DNA from: Caryophanales bacterium UBA4682
GTDB taxonomy: Bacteria; Bacillota_I; Bacilli_A; RFN20; CAG-288
Direction of reading: 5' to 3'
DNA: 64,000 nucleotides
NCBI GenBank assembly: GCA_002404995.1
Contig: DHKY01000014.1
Location: forward strand, 124,001-188,000
Below, in pieces: positions 8,178-15,177 of this stretch. Position numbers and translations under genes: made by a program. The first letter of the stretch is position 1. Every line of letters starts with the position of its first letter. The notes beneath the pieces were generated by a model. That model was not told where the DNA came from, ran no database searches, and saw only the letters and a program-made list of their open reading frames with translations.

Positions 8178-8705
8178 GTGAAAATCCTGCTTGATAACGA
8201 ATTCAGGCAATATGCCTCTGAGATTCTCTTCAAAAAAGAGTACAAATCCAGGAAAAAATATGTTGCCCACGGAAACTATAGCCTTTATGACCATTGCATC
8301 CGTGTTGCGCTTCTTAGCTACTCCTATGCAAAGGAAAAGAACAGGAAAGTAAATCGGAGAGCACTTGTCCGGGGTTGCCTTCTCCATGACTACTATCTCT
8401 ATGATTGGCATCATAAGAACGAAGGCCATCGTCTCCATGGTTTCCGTCATCCGTATTTTTCTCTTCGAAACGCAGTGAAAATCTTCTCTTTATCGAAGAA
8501 AGAAAAAAACAGGATTCTATCTCATAGGTTTCCACTGACCTTCTGGATTTTTCCTAAAAGCAAGGAAGCCTTGCTTCTCAGTCATTTCGATAAAGTTTCC
8601 GCTTCGATAGAGCACAAGAACAGCAAGAAGGCAAAAAGCAGTCAAAAACGAAAAAGCAGAGAAGTTTCATCTAGGCCGATTCCAACGAGCAAAGCAGCTC
8701 ACTGA
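8178..8705 (+). CDS. HD-domain hydrolase
   Basis: The 175-residue protein is a small HD-superfamily hydrolase. It has HGNYSLYDHCIRVA, then LLHDYYLYDWH (the HD pair) and HRLHGFRHP, and SH-Met(AGG)-FPLT where relatives have HMFPLT. AGG is at 8526-8528, while the Arg residues of HRLHGFRHP are CGT. Such proteins are metal-dependent phosphohydrolases, often on nucleotides; the substrate is unknown. GTG 8178 has no ribosome binding site and lies six bases after a TATAAT box, so it may be translated from a leaderless message. The C-terminal 30 residues are rich in Lys and Ser. It converges on the nuclease lipoprotein gene. Confidence 0.8.
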   Translation: MKILLDNEFRQYASEILFKKEYKSRKKYVAHGNYSLYDHCIRVALLSYSYAKEKNRKVNRRALVRGCLLHDYYLYDWHHKNEGHRLHGFRHPYFSLRNAVKIFSLSKKEKNRILSHRFPLTFWIFPKSKEALLLSHFDKVSASIEHKNSKKAKSSQKRKSREVSSRPIPTSKAAH

Positions 8706-8710
8706 AATCA

Positions 8711-8750
8711 AAAAGAGCCTGCGCCAATAAGACGCAGGCTTTTTCTTTTT
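8711..8750. terminator. Bidirectional terminator between HD gene and nuclease gene
   Basis: AGCCTGCG and CGCAGGCT form a strong stem with A-rich and T-rich flanks, so it can stop transcription from both sides. Confidence 0.8.
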
Positions 8751-10105
8751 TAGAAGATCTGATCCACCCATTCCGGATGATCCACGAAGGGATTCCGGTT
8801 CTTCTGTTTGGATTTCTGTGCAAAATCGTTCCGGTTGATTTCGATTTGACTGACAGGGTCCAGCTGGTTCCACTTTTTCAGCGTTTCAACACTATCACAA
8901 ACGTTCGTAAGCGGTGTTCCTCTCTCGGCAAAGTAACAAGTCCACCTATAGAAACAGATTCGGGCAACATCGCCTTTCACAGAATCAATTGGTTCAAAAT
9001 ATCCGTTCTTTCGGGTTCCGTAAACAGTTCCGTTATAATTCACAGTCGTTCCACCAGTGCAGTCTCCGTATTTATCGTTTCCTCGTGTCGAATTCGTTTT
9101 ATTGTAGGTGGGGCGGATATGAAGAAGATCTTGTCCTCCGCCTGTTGTACCATACAGGTTATCAGACAAAGACTGCGGCCAGACATGTTCCCGGTTCCAG
9201 GTCTCAGCCGGGTTTTTCTTAACGCTTTCCTGAGTATAGAAATATATCCTGTTCGAGGGATTGCTTGGATCCTCATCCGCACTCTGGAGAACTTCACTGA
9301 GCTTTCCGGTTCCTTTTCCGCTATAAGTATAATAACCTTTCGGCTTGATTAAGCTGGTAAGGGCAATGCGAAGAGTTCCGTTTGTTCCTCCGGTAAGATT
9401 CGAGCCGAGCGAAGAATAATAGGCAGTGGCATCCGTCGATGGTTGAACAGAAGCCGAAACACTTGGATTCTCTGAAGGTGTGTCTGGTTCTGTCGGAGTC
9501 TCTCCGGATTGGCTGTTCAGAGAAGATAAATAAGCTTTGCTTCCAGTCTCGAAAGTTCCGTTGTACCTTTGAAGAGTACCATAAATAACAGCATCATCCC
9601 CGACTTTGATTTGATCACTCGAGGTGAATTTTGCCTGATTGAGATAATATCCGCGGAAAACAACCAAGTCCACATCATCCGAAGAAATCGTGAAAGTAGC
9701 ATTTCCGTAGCTTGTGCTGACTTCCTTGATGGCTGTAATGGAGCCAAAGACATAGTAGGATTTCTCTGTGGTCTCTTTGTCCGCCAAGCTGCTTACCTTT
9801 TCCTTTGCTTCCTTGCAGGAGAAAGGATGCAGTTTCGACCCATCATTCTTAGCTTCTTCGGTGACAGAAACCGATGTCTTGTCAACAGAAGGAGTCTCCG
9901 AAGGTTTGCTGCTTTCCGTAGGGGCAACGGTTGTAGATGACGATGCTGTTGGCTTAGAAGAGAAAGAAGGAGTCTCTGTCGGTGCTTCAGAAACTGATTG
10001 TGTCGGCTGATTACCGCTAGCGCTTAAGGAGGGAACTTGAGTATCACAGGCGGCTAGAGTGAGAGATAGGAGAACAGATAAAGGAAGAAGTTTTAATTTT
10101 TTCAT
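8750..10105 (-). CDS. Secreted OB-fold / endonuclease I lipoprotein
   Basis: ATG 10105 with an AAGG site gives a lipoprotein signal (LSLTLAAC), a Ser/Thr/Pro-rich linker to about residue 100, an OB-fold domain (YYVFGSITAIKEVSTSYGNA to VGDDAVIYGTLQRYNGT) and a C-terminal endonuclease I domain. The nuclease part shows WNREHVWPQSLS, DLLHIRPTYNKTNSTRGN, KGDVARICFY and NRNPFVDHPEW, matching EndA/NucM enzymes that cut DNA and RNA non-specifically; the His of NREHVWP is catalytic. Met(AGG) at 8945-8947 fits the KGDVAR..FYM motif, and the Arg codons of NREH, DVAR and NRNPF are not AGG. It probably degrades external nucleic acid for nutrition. Confidence 0.88.
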   Translation of the reverse strand: MKKLKLLPLSVLLSLTLAACDTQVPSLSASGNQPTQSVSEAPTETPSFSSKPTASSSTTVAPTESSKPSETPSVDKTSVSVTEEAKNDGSKLHPFSCKEAKEKVSSLADKETTEKSYYVFGSITAIKEVSTSYGNATFTISSDDVDLVVFRGYYLNQAKFTSSDQIKVGDDAVIYGTLQRYNGTFETGSKAYLSSLNSQSGETPTEPDTPSENPSVSASVQPSTDATAYYSSLGSNLTGGTNGTLRIALTSLIKPKGYYTYSGKGTGKLSEVLQSADEDPSNPSNRIYFYTQESVKKNPAETWNREHVWPQSLSDNLYGTTGGGQDLLHIRPTYNKTNSTRGNDKYGDCTGGTTVNYNGTVYGTRKNGYFEPIDSVKGDVARICFYRWTCYFAERGTPLTNVCDSVETLKKWNQLDPVSQIEINRNDFAQKSKQKNRNPFVDHPEWVDQIF

Positions 10106-10181
10106 TGTAATTACCTTAACAATAAAAGGATACACCAAATCCCTCCTATTTCAGAGCAGAATAGAGAAAAAGTGCCGAATA

Positions 10182-10190
10182 TGCTACACT
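10182..10190 (+). promoter_or_regulatory. Extended -10 element for the phosphatase-like gene
   Basis: TGCTACACT lies 27 bases before the chosen start, with a GAGGT ribosome binding site between. It resembles the TGCTATACT element at 265-273. Confidence 0.4.
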
Positions 10191-10216
10191 TTAGGCTAGT
10201 TGAGGTAATAGTGCAC

Positions 10217-11302
10217 ATGAAAAATCTCTACGACAAGGAAAGAAATCTAGTCAATGTATCCAATTCCATCCTCCGGCACTATAAGCTAGAGACCTTCCAT
10301 CCTTCCCTAACAGAACTTGATGCTATCCTAGATGAATCCAAAAACAAGAAAATCTGCCTGATTCTCTTGGATGGCTTTGGGAAGTATATACAGGAACTCC
10401 ACTCCTCTTCCTGCCATTTTATTCTGTCTCATAACAAGAGGACGATTACCTCAGTCTTTCCACCGACGACAACAAGTGCAACAACAAGTCTTCTGACAGG
10501 AAAATATCCTATTGAAACCGGATGGCTTGGATGGACGGAAAAACTTCCCGAATATGATCTTCCCTGTGTCAGGTTTCTGAATACTTTTACCGATGAGAAC
10601 AAGACAAAGATACCAACCCCTACACTCGAACTTTATCCTTATACTTCTATCTTTGACCGAAGGAAAGAAAAAGGGATCAGAGGCAATTGTCTGCAATCCT
10701 TCCGTTACCCGGACAGGACAATCGAATCTTTCTTCTCAAGGGCAGACAAAGTACTGAAGGACTCTGATTTTCTTTATCTCTATCATGTGAATCCAGATGA
10801 GCTTCTTCATGAGTACGGGACTGAATCGAAAGAAGTCGACCTTGTCATACAGAAATTGAATCAAGAGGTCGAAAAGCTGACCAAGAACAATCCGGATACT
10901 CTCTTTTTGCTCCTTGCCGACCACGGACATAAGAACGCAAAATACTTCGACATCGAAGAGTATGAGGACTTTTATTCCTTGCTCGAAAAGAAATGGTTTT
11001 CCTTAGAGCCGAGAACAGCTAGCTTCTTAGTCCGAAAAGGAAAGGAAGAGGAATTCAGAAAAGCAGCCAGGACTCATTACGGAGAGCACTTCTATGTCTA
11101 CTCAAAAAAAGAAGCGCTGGAAGAAAACATCTTCGGTCTTGGTCAAATGGAAAGACGGATTCCTGAAATCCTTGGCGACTTCATCTTGGTATCTAAGGAT
11201 GAATCGGCATTCAAGCTGAAAAAAGACATTGGCCTTGTCTCCCATCATGCCGGTTCAAGCGATGACGAGAAATATATAAATATCTCTATCTACAATAGCT
11301 GA
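10217..11302 (+). CDS. Alkaline phosphatase superfamily / type I phosphodiesterase-like protein
   Basis: ATG 10217 follows GAGGTAATAGTGCAC and gives a protein of 361 residues; a longer frame begins at 10172 but lies over the promoter. It shows CLILLDGFG (first metal-binding Asp), ITSVFPPTTTSATTSLLTGKYP (nucleophile Thr region), YHVNPDELLHEYG and LLADHGHKN, the metal-binding order of the nucleotide pyrophosphatase/phosphodiesterase branch. No signal peptide is present, so it acts in the cytoplasm, hydrolysing phosphoesters or phosphodiesters of unknown identity. DR-Met(AGG)-KEKGI has CGA for Arg next to AGG. A bidirectional terminator separates it from the MATE gene. Confidence 0.8.
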   Translation: MKNLYDKERNLVNVSNSILRHYKLETFHPSLTELDAILDESKNKKICLILLDGFGKYIQELHSSSCHFILSHNKRTITSVFPPTTTSATTSLLTGKYPIETGWLGWTEKLPEYDLPCVRFLNTFTDENKTKIPTPTLELYPYTSIFDRRKEKGIRGNCLQSFRYPDRTIESFFSRADKVLKDSDFLYLYHVNPDELLHEYGTESKEVDLVIQKLNQEVEKLTKNNPDTLFLLLADHGHKNAKYFDIEEYEDFYSLLEKKWFSLEPRTASFLVRKGKEEEFRKAARTHYGEHFYVYSKKEALEENIFGLGQMERRIPEILGDFILVSKDESAFKLKKDIGLVSHHAGSSDDEKYINISIYNS

Positions 11303-11305
11303 TTT

Positions 11306-11337
11306 AAAAAGTCCTAGGATGACTAGGACTTTTTTCT
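11306..11337. terminator. Bidirectional terminator
   Basis: AAAAAGTCCTAG and CTAGGACTTTTTT form a hairpin usable by both convergent genes. Confidence 0.8.
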
Positions 11338-12763
11338 ATTTCACATCCGAATTGTTCGGCTTTACGACAGCCAGTTCATCCTTTGTCTTCTCCGAAAGAC
11401 GTTTGCGGAATATTTTCGGAGTCACTAGATAGTAGAAGGCAAGCGAGAAGAGACCTGAGCAGATATCGGCAATCGGTTCTGCTAAGAAGGCATAGCTTGC
11501 ATTATTTGTCAGCCAAGGAAGCAGGATTGTCAAAGGAACGAGTACAAAGAACTTCCGGTTCCTCGAGAGCCAAATCGAATAATTGGCCTGTCCCATTCCG
11601 GTAAGTCCATCGACATAGACATATTGGAAAGCCAAAGGAATGATACCGATCCTATACCAGCGGATGAATTTCACACTCGCCTCTATGACTTCGCCACTCC
11701 TGTCCGTCTTACTTCCAAGGCCGACAAACCTCGTTGCAAACGGTTTTGCAAGAAGGAAGGACAAAAGGAAACAGGCAGTACAGAAGGACAAGGCAAAAAT
11801 CGTAAGCTGTTTTTCCGCCTTCTTAATCAAATCGATTCTCTTAGCACCATAGTTATATCCCAGGATTGGCTGAGTTCCAGAAGAGATTCCAAGAAGAGGA
11901 CCAGTAATCAAGGAGAAGAAAGCTTGGACAATCGTGGCGACCTCAATATAAAAATCCCCATTGCCATTGCCGAATTTCTGGAGCCTGCTGTTCAGAAGAA
12001 TAACGATGACACTATCCGTTGACCTGATGATGAAAGGAGAAAAACCAAGTTTCAGGATATTGCCCATGATTCTAAGATCATAGTGTCCGAAGGACAACTT
12101 GATTCTTGACCCTCTCCTAAGGAAAAAGATAGCAAGGACAAATGAAAGGAATTGGCAGCAAATAGTCGCAAGAGCAGCACCGCGGATACCCCTATTGAAT
12201 ACATACCTGAAAAGAGGATCCAAGCAGACATTGAGAAGACAGGCAGAGAGCGTTGTCATCCTTGCTTTCAAAGATTCTCCTTGAGCGGTAAGGAACTGAT
12301 TCAATCCAAAGGAGATAATGGAAAAGAAAGTGCCGATAAGATAAATCATTAAGTATTGCTTGGCAAAAGGATAAGACTGATCACTTGCGCCGAAGCAATA
12401 AAGCATCGGCTTCCTAACACAATAGAAGACGACCATTAAAACAGCACTTAGAATTATAAGCATCCTTAGCGCATTGCTTAGAATTTTCTTTGCACGCTCT
12501 TCTTTTTTCTCACCCAATGCAATTGAGAAAAGAGGAGCACCGCCAAGTCCAATCAAAAAAGCAAAGGAAGAGATGAACTGGGTAATCGGGGCAACCACTC
12601 CGATTCCAACCAGAGCTTCCTGACCATCCACAGGCCTATTGGAAACATAGATACGATCGACGATGTTATAAAGAACTGAGACAAGCTGTGCTATCCTTGC
12701 CGGAAGGGCGAGGGAAAGAATAACAGGCCAGGTCTTTTCGCTTCCTAAATCCGTTTTCCGCAT
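11336..12763 (-). CDS. MATE family multidrug / sodium antiporter
   Basis: This 475-residue protein has the twelve hydrophobic helices and signatures of MATE exporters: LGSEKTWPVILSLALPA-Met-IAQL, LYNIVDRIYVSN, a GIGVVAPI stretch, GGAPLFSIALG and ILGYNYGAKR. The segment DPLF-Met-YVFN-Met-GIRGAALAT (AGG at 12206-12208 and 12191-12193, Arg CGC at 12182-12184) matches the DPxFM..FNMGI.GAA motif. Its role would be export of cationic drugs or metabolites driven by sodium or protons. There is no clear ribosome binding site; a TAAAAT lies about 14 bases before the ATG, so the leader may be very short. Confidence 0.9.
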   Translation of the reverse strand: MRKTDLGSEKTWPVILSLALPARIAQLVSVLYNIVDRIYVSNRPVDGQEALVGIGVVAPITQFISSFAFLIGLGGAPLFSIALGEKKEERAKKILSNALRMLIILSAVLMVVFYCVRKPMLYCFGASDQSYPFAKQYLMIYLIGTFFSIISFGLNQFLTAQGESLKARMTTLSACLLNVCLDPLFRYVFNRGIRGAALATICCQFLSFVLAIFFLRRGSRIKLSFGHYDLRIMGNILKLGFSPFIIRSTDSVIVILLNSRLQKFGNGNGDFYIEVATIVQAFFSLITGPLLGISSGTQPILGYNYGAKRIDLIKKAEKQLTIFALSFCTACFLLSFLLAKPFATRFVGLGSKTDRSGEVIEASVKFIRWYRIGIIPLAFQYVYVDGLTGMGQANYSIWLSRNRKFFVLVPLTILLPWLTNNASYAFLAEPIADICSGLFSLAFYYLVTPKIFRKRLSEKTKDELAVVKPNNSDVK

Positions 12764-12878
12764 AATATAATCTGCTTATTTTAACCGCGAAATACTATAG
12801 TTTTCTCTTTGCTTAATTACAACCAAGAATGAAAACATAGAAGCACTTTCATTATTAACAGGGTTTCCAGCATAGAAA

Positions 12879-12908
12879 AAAGACCGGTGCACAAGACACC
12901 GGTCTTCC
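12879..12908 (-). terminator. Terminator of the M18 aminopeptidase gene
   Basis: On the bottom strand AAGACCGGTG pairs with CACCGGTCTT, followed by a T run. Confidence 0.8.
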
Positions 12909-12922
12909 CTTCTAACTGAGAT

Positions 12923-14287
12923 TTAGGCCTTCAAGAATGCCATATAGGCAAGATACGCTTCATAGACATCGGCCTTTGAGACAAGTTCCCTTGGGGCATG
13001 CCTAGAGAGGACCGGTACACCGGCATCAAGGACGTACCTATTGTAATTTCCGAGGATGTAGGCAATGGTTCCGCCTCCGCCTTGATCGACTTTGCCAATT
13101 TCCGAAGTCTGATAATGAATTCCGTTTTCATCCCTGGCCTTGCGGATGAAAGCAAGATATTCCGGCCTGGCATCGTTGCATCCGGATTTTCCTCTGGCAC
13201 CCGTATATTTATTGAAAACGATGCCTTTGGAGAAATAGCAAGAGTTGTTCGGTTCGTTTGCGCTAGGATAGATTGGATCCACAGCACAGGAGACATCGCT
13301 AGAGAGCATCTTGGTGTTCGTCAAGGCGTGACGGACTGCTAAAGAGGAATCTTTTCCTTCCCGGAAGAGAAGCTCAGCAACAACGTTTTCAAACCACATG
13401 GATTGGGCACCAGTGGCTCCGATTGAGCCGACCTCTTCCTTATCCACCAGGACAGCAACCGAGGTATATTCCTGCTTTCCGGCATCTAAGACAGCACGCA
13501 GGGAAGTATAAGCGCAGACTTTATCATCATGTCCATAACCGGCAATCCTGCTACGATCCAATCCGTAATCACGAGCTGGTCCAGCTGGGACTGCGGCCAG
13601 TTCCGAAGAAAGGAAGTCCTCTTCTTCCCTTCCGTATTTATCTTTGAGCAAAGCAAGGATGTAATTCTTGCAGGCTCCGGCTTCGTCTTTCTCAAGCGGA
13701 ATATTTCCAACCGTAATATCCAGATCTTCGCCATCAATGACCTTGCTAGCCGGCTTCTGAAGCTGGTCAGCCGAAAGATGAATCAGTAAATCAGTGATTC
13801 CGACAACCGGATCATCCGGATCCTCGCCGATACTGACCTCAAAGCTGGTTCCGTCTTTTTTGTAGACAACGCCATGAAGGGCAAGAGGAATCGTGACATA
13901 CTGATACTTCTTGATACCGCCATAGTAGTGTGTTTCAAGAAGAGCAAACCCGCCTTTTTCAAACAGCGGATTCTGCTTGATGTCCAGACGCGGAGAATCA
14001 ATATGGGCACCTAAGACACGCCTGCCTTCCTCAATGGATTTTTCGCCGATGACTGCAACTAGGATATTCTTATCCTTGTTGATTGCATAGACCTTATCAC
14101 CAGGATGGATTTCCTTAAGGCTCGAAATGTCCTTGAATCCTTTCTCGATGGCAAGCTTCTTTGCTTCCTTGACTGCCCTTCTCTCGGTCTTTCCATGAGT
14201 AAGGAAATCCCTGTATTCTTTTCCAAACGCGAATATGTTCTCTTTTTTTGCTTGATCTGCATCTACCCAGATATTTTTTGCGTACAT
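12923..14287 (-). CDS. M18 family aminopeptidase
   Basis: The 454-residue enzyme is a metallo-aminopeptidase of the M18 family, which removes N-terminal (often acidic) residues in the cytoplasm using two zinc ions. Visible motifs are VLGAHIDSPRLDIKQNP (HxD metal site), YGHDDKVCAYTSL, LVDKEEVGSIGATG (catalytic Glu), SSDVSCAVDP and LS-Met-HAP-x-EL with the last metal His. The stretch NYN-Met-YVLDAGVPVLS-Met-HAP uses AGG (13037-13039, 13001-13003) exactly where relatives have NYNMYVLDAGVPVLSMHAP. DRS-Met-IAGYGHDD likewise has CGT for Arg and AGG for Met. The start has AGGAGGG. It stands alone. Confidence 0.93.
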   Translation of the reverse strand: MYAKNIWVDADQAKKENIFAFGKEYRDFLTHGKTERRAVKEAKKLAIEKGFKDISSLKEIHPGDKVYAINKDKNILVAVIGEKSIEEGRRVLGAHIDSPRLDIKQNPLFEKGGFALLETHYYGGIKKYQYVTIPLALHGVVYKKDGTSFEVSIGEDPDDPVVGITDLLIHLSADQLQKPASKVIDGEDLDITVGNIPLEKDEAGACKNYILALLKDKYGREEEDFLSSELAAVPAGPARDYGLDRSRIAGYGHDDKVCAYTSLRAVLDAGKQEYTSVAVLVDKEEVGSIGATGAQSMWFENVVAELLFREGKDSSLAVRHALTNTKMLSSDVSCAVDPIYPSANEPNNSCYFSKGIVFNKYTGARGKSGCNDARPEYLAFIRKARDENGIHYQTSEIGKVDQGGGGTIAYILGNYNRYVLDAGVPVLSRHAPRELVSKADVYEAYLAYMAFLKA

Positions 14288-14400
14288 AGGTACCCTCCTT
14301 GTGACAGAAAAAGTATACCTTTTTAGAAGAAATAGTACAACAGACTCCCACTGCTCTTTTTATCTGCAGAGACTCTTTTCCAACCCATCATTTTCAATCA

Positions 14401-14428
14401 AAAAAGGGAAAGCCGTCGGCTTTCCCAT
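14401..14428 (-). terminator. Terminator of the cupin gene
   Basis: On the bottom strand GGGAAAGCC and GGCTTTCCC flank a 3-base loop, followed by TTTTTT. Confidence 0.8.
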
Positions 14429-14448
14429 AACACCAAAAAATGATTTTT

Positions 14449-15096
14449 CTAGTCAAGAACAAGGAGAAGTGCCATCTTAAACTTCGTCAGGGCTTTGACG
14501 GCATGAAGTCCGTCTTTCGCAAAGCAGAACTCATCGCCTTCTTTGACCTCGAACTCCTTGCCTTCATAGGTGATTAGTCCTTTCCCTTCAAGGATGAAGA
14601 GCAAGGCATTGCCTTTTGCACGATGAGGGGAAAGTTCCTGTCCTTGGTCAAACGCAAGAATCGCGAGCTTCCTTTTCTCATTGCTCAATAGGTCTTTGTT
14701 TACGATACTTCCTTCCTCATAAGAAACAAGGTTCTTCAAGGAAAATACTTCACCAGCCTGAATCGAACATTTCATATCATTCTTTCCTCCAATTGTGAAC
14801 TGTATATATCCGCATCCGTTCCTGCTCTCCATGCCAAGAAGCTCTCCAGGCTTGAAAAGCACGGACTCATAAGGACGGATAGTCTTATGAAGTCCCGGAG
14901 AAACAACAGCAAGATCTCCGCCAAGAGAACAGACGAGAACATAGTCAGGATAAGATTCCGGTGAGATATCTGTCCCTTTGCCTAATGAAAAATAAGAGGC
15001 AGACAAAAAAGGGCCACTTAGCAAGGCAGAAGAGATCGTCAGTCCTTCCTTAGGCGGATGGACCAAAAAAAGGTTTCCTAAATATCCTTCCTTCAT
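14449..15096 (-). CDS. Two-domain cupin protein
   Basis: ATG 15096 follows AGAGGATAAAATTG. The protein of 215 residues has two cupin barrels; the C-terminal one is clear: GQELSPHRAKGNALLFILEG, then GKEFEVKEGDEF and DGLHAVKALTKFKMALL, as in small bicupins that bind a metal through the two His and Glu. The N-terminal barrel is AraC-sensor-like. Function is unknown; relatives are stress or sugar-phosphate-related. It has its own terminator and no obvious partner. Confidence 0.75.
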   Translation of the reverse strand: MKEGYLGNLFLVHPPKEGLTISSALLSGPFLSASYFSLGKGTDISPESYPDYVLVCSLGGDLAVVSPGLHKTIRPYESVLFKPGELLGMESRNGCGYIQFTIGGKNDMKCSIQAGEVFSLKNLVSYEEGSIVNKDLLSNEKRKLAILAFDQGQELSPHRAKGNALLFILEGKGLITYEGKEFEVKEGDEFCFAKDGLHAVKALTKFKMALLLVLD

Positions 15097-15177
15097 CAAT
15101 TTTATCCTCTTTCTTAATATAGCTTATTTTAGTGAGGAATGAAACCCATTCACTTAGCATCACTTGTTTTATTTCAT

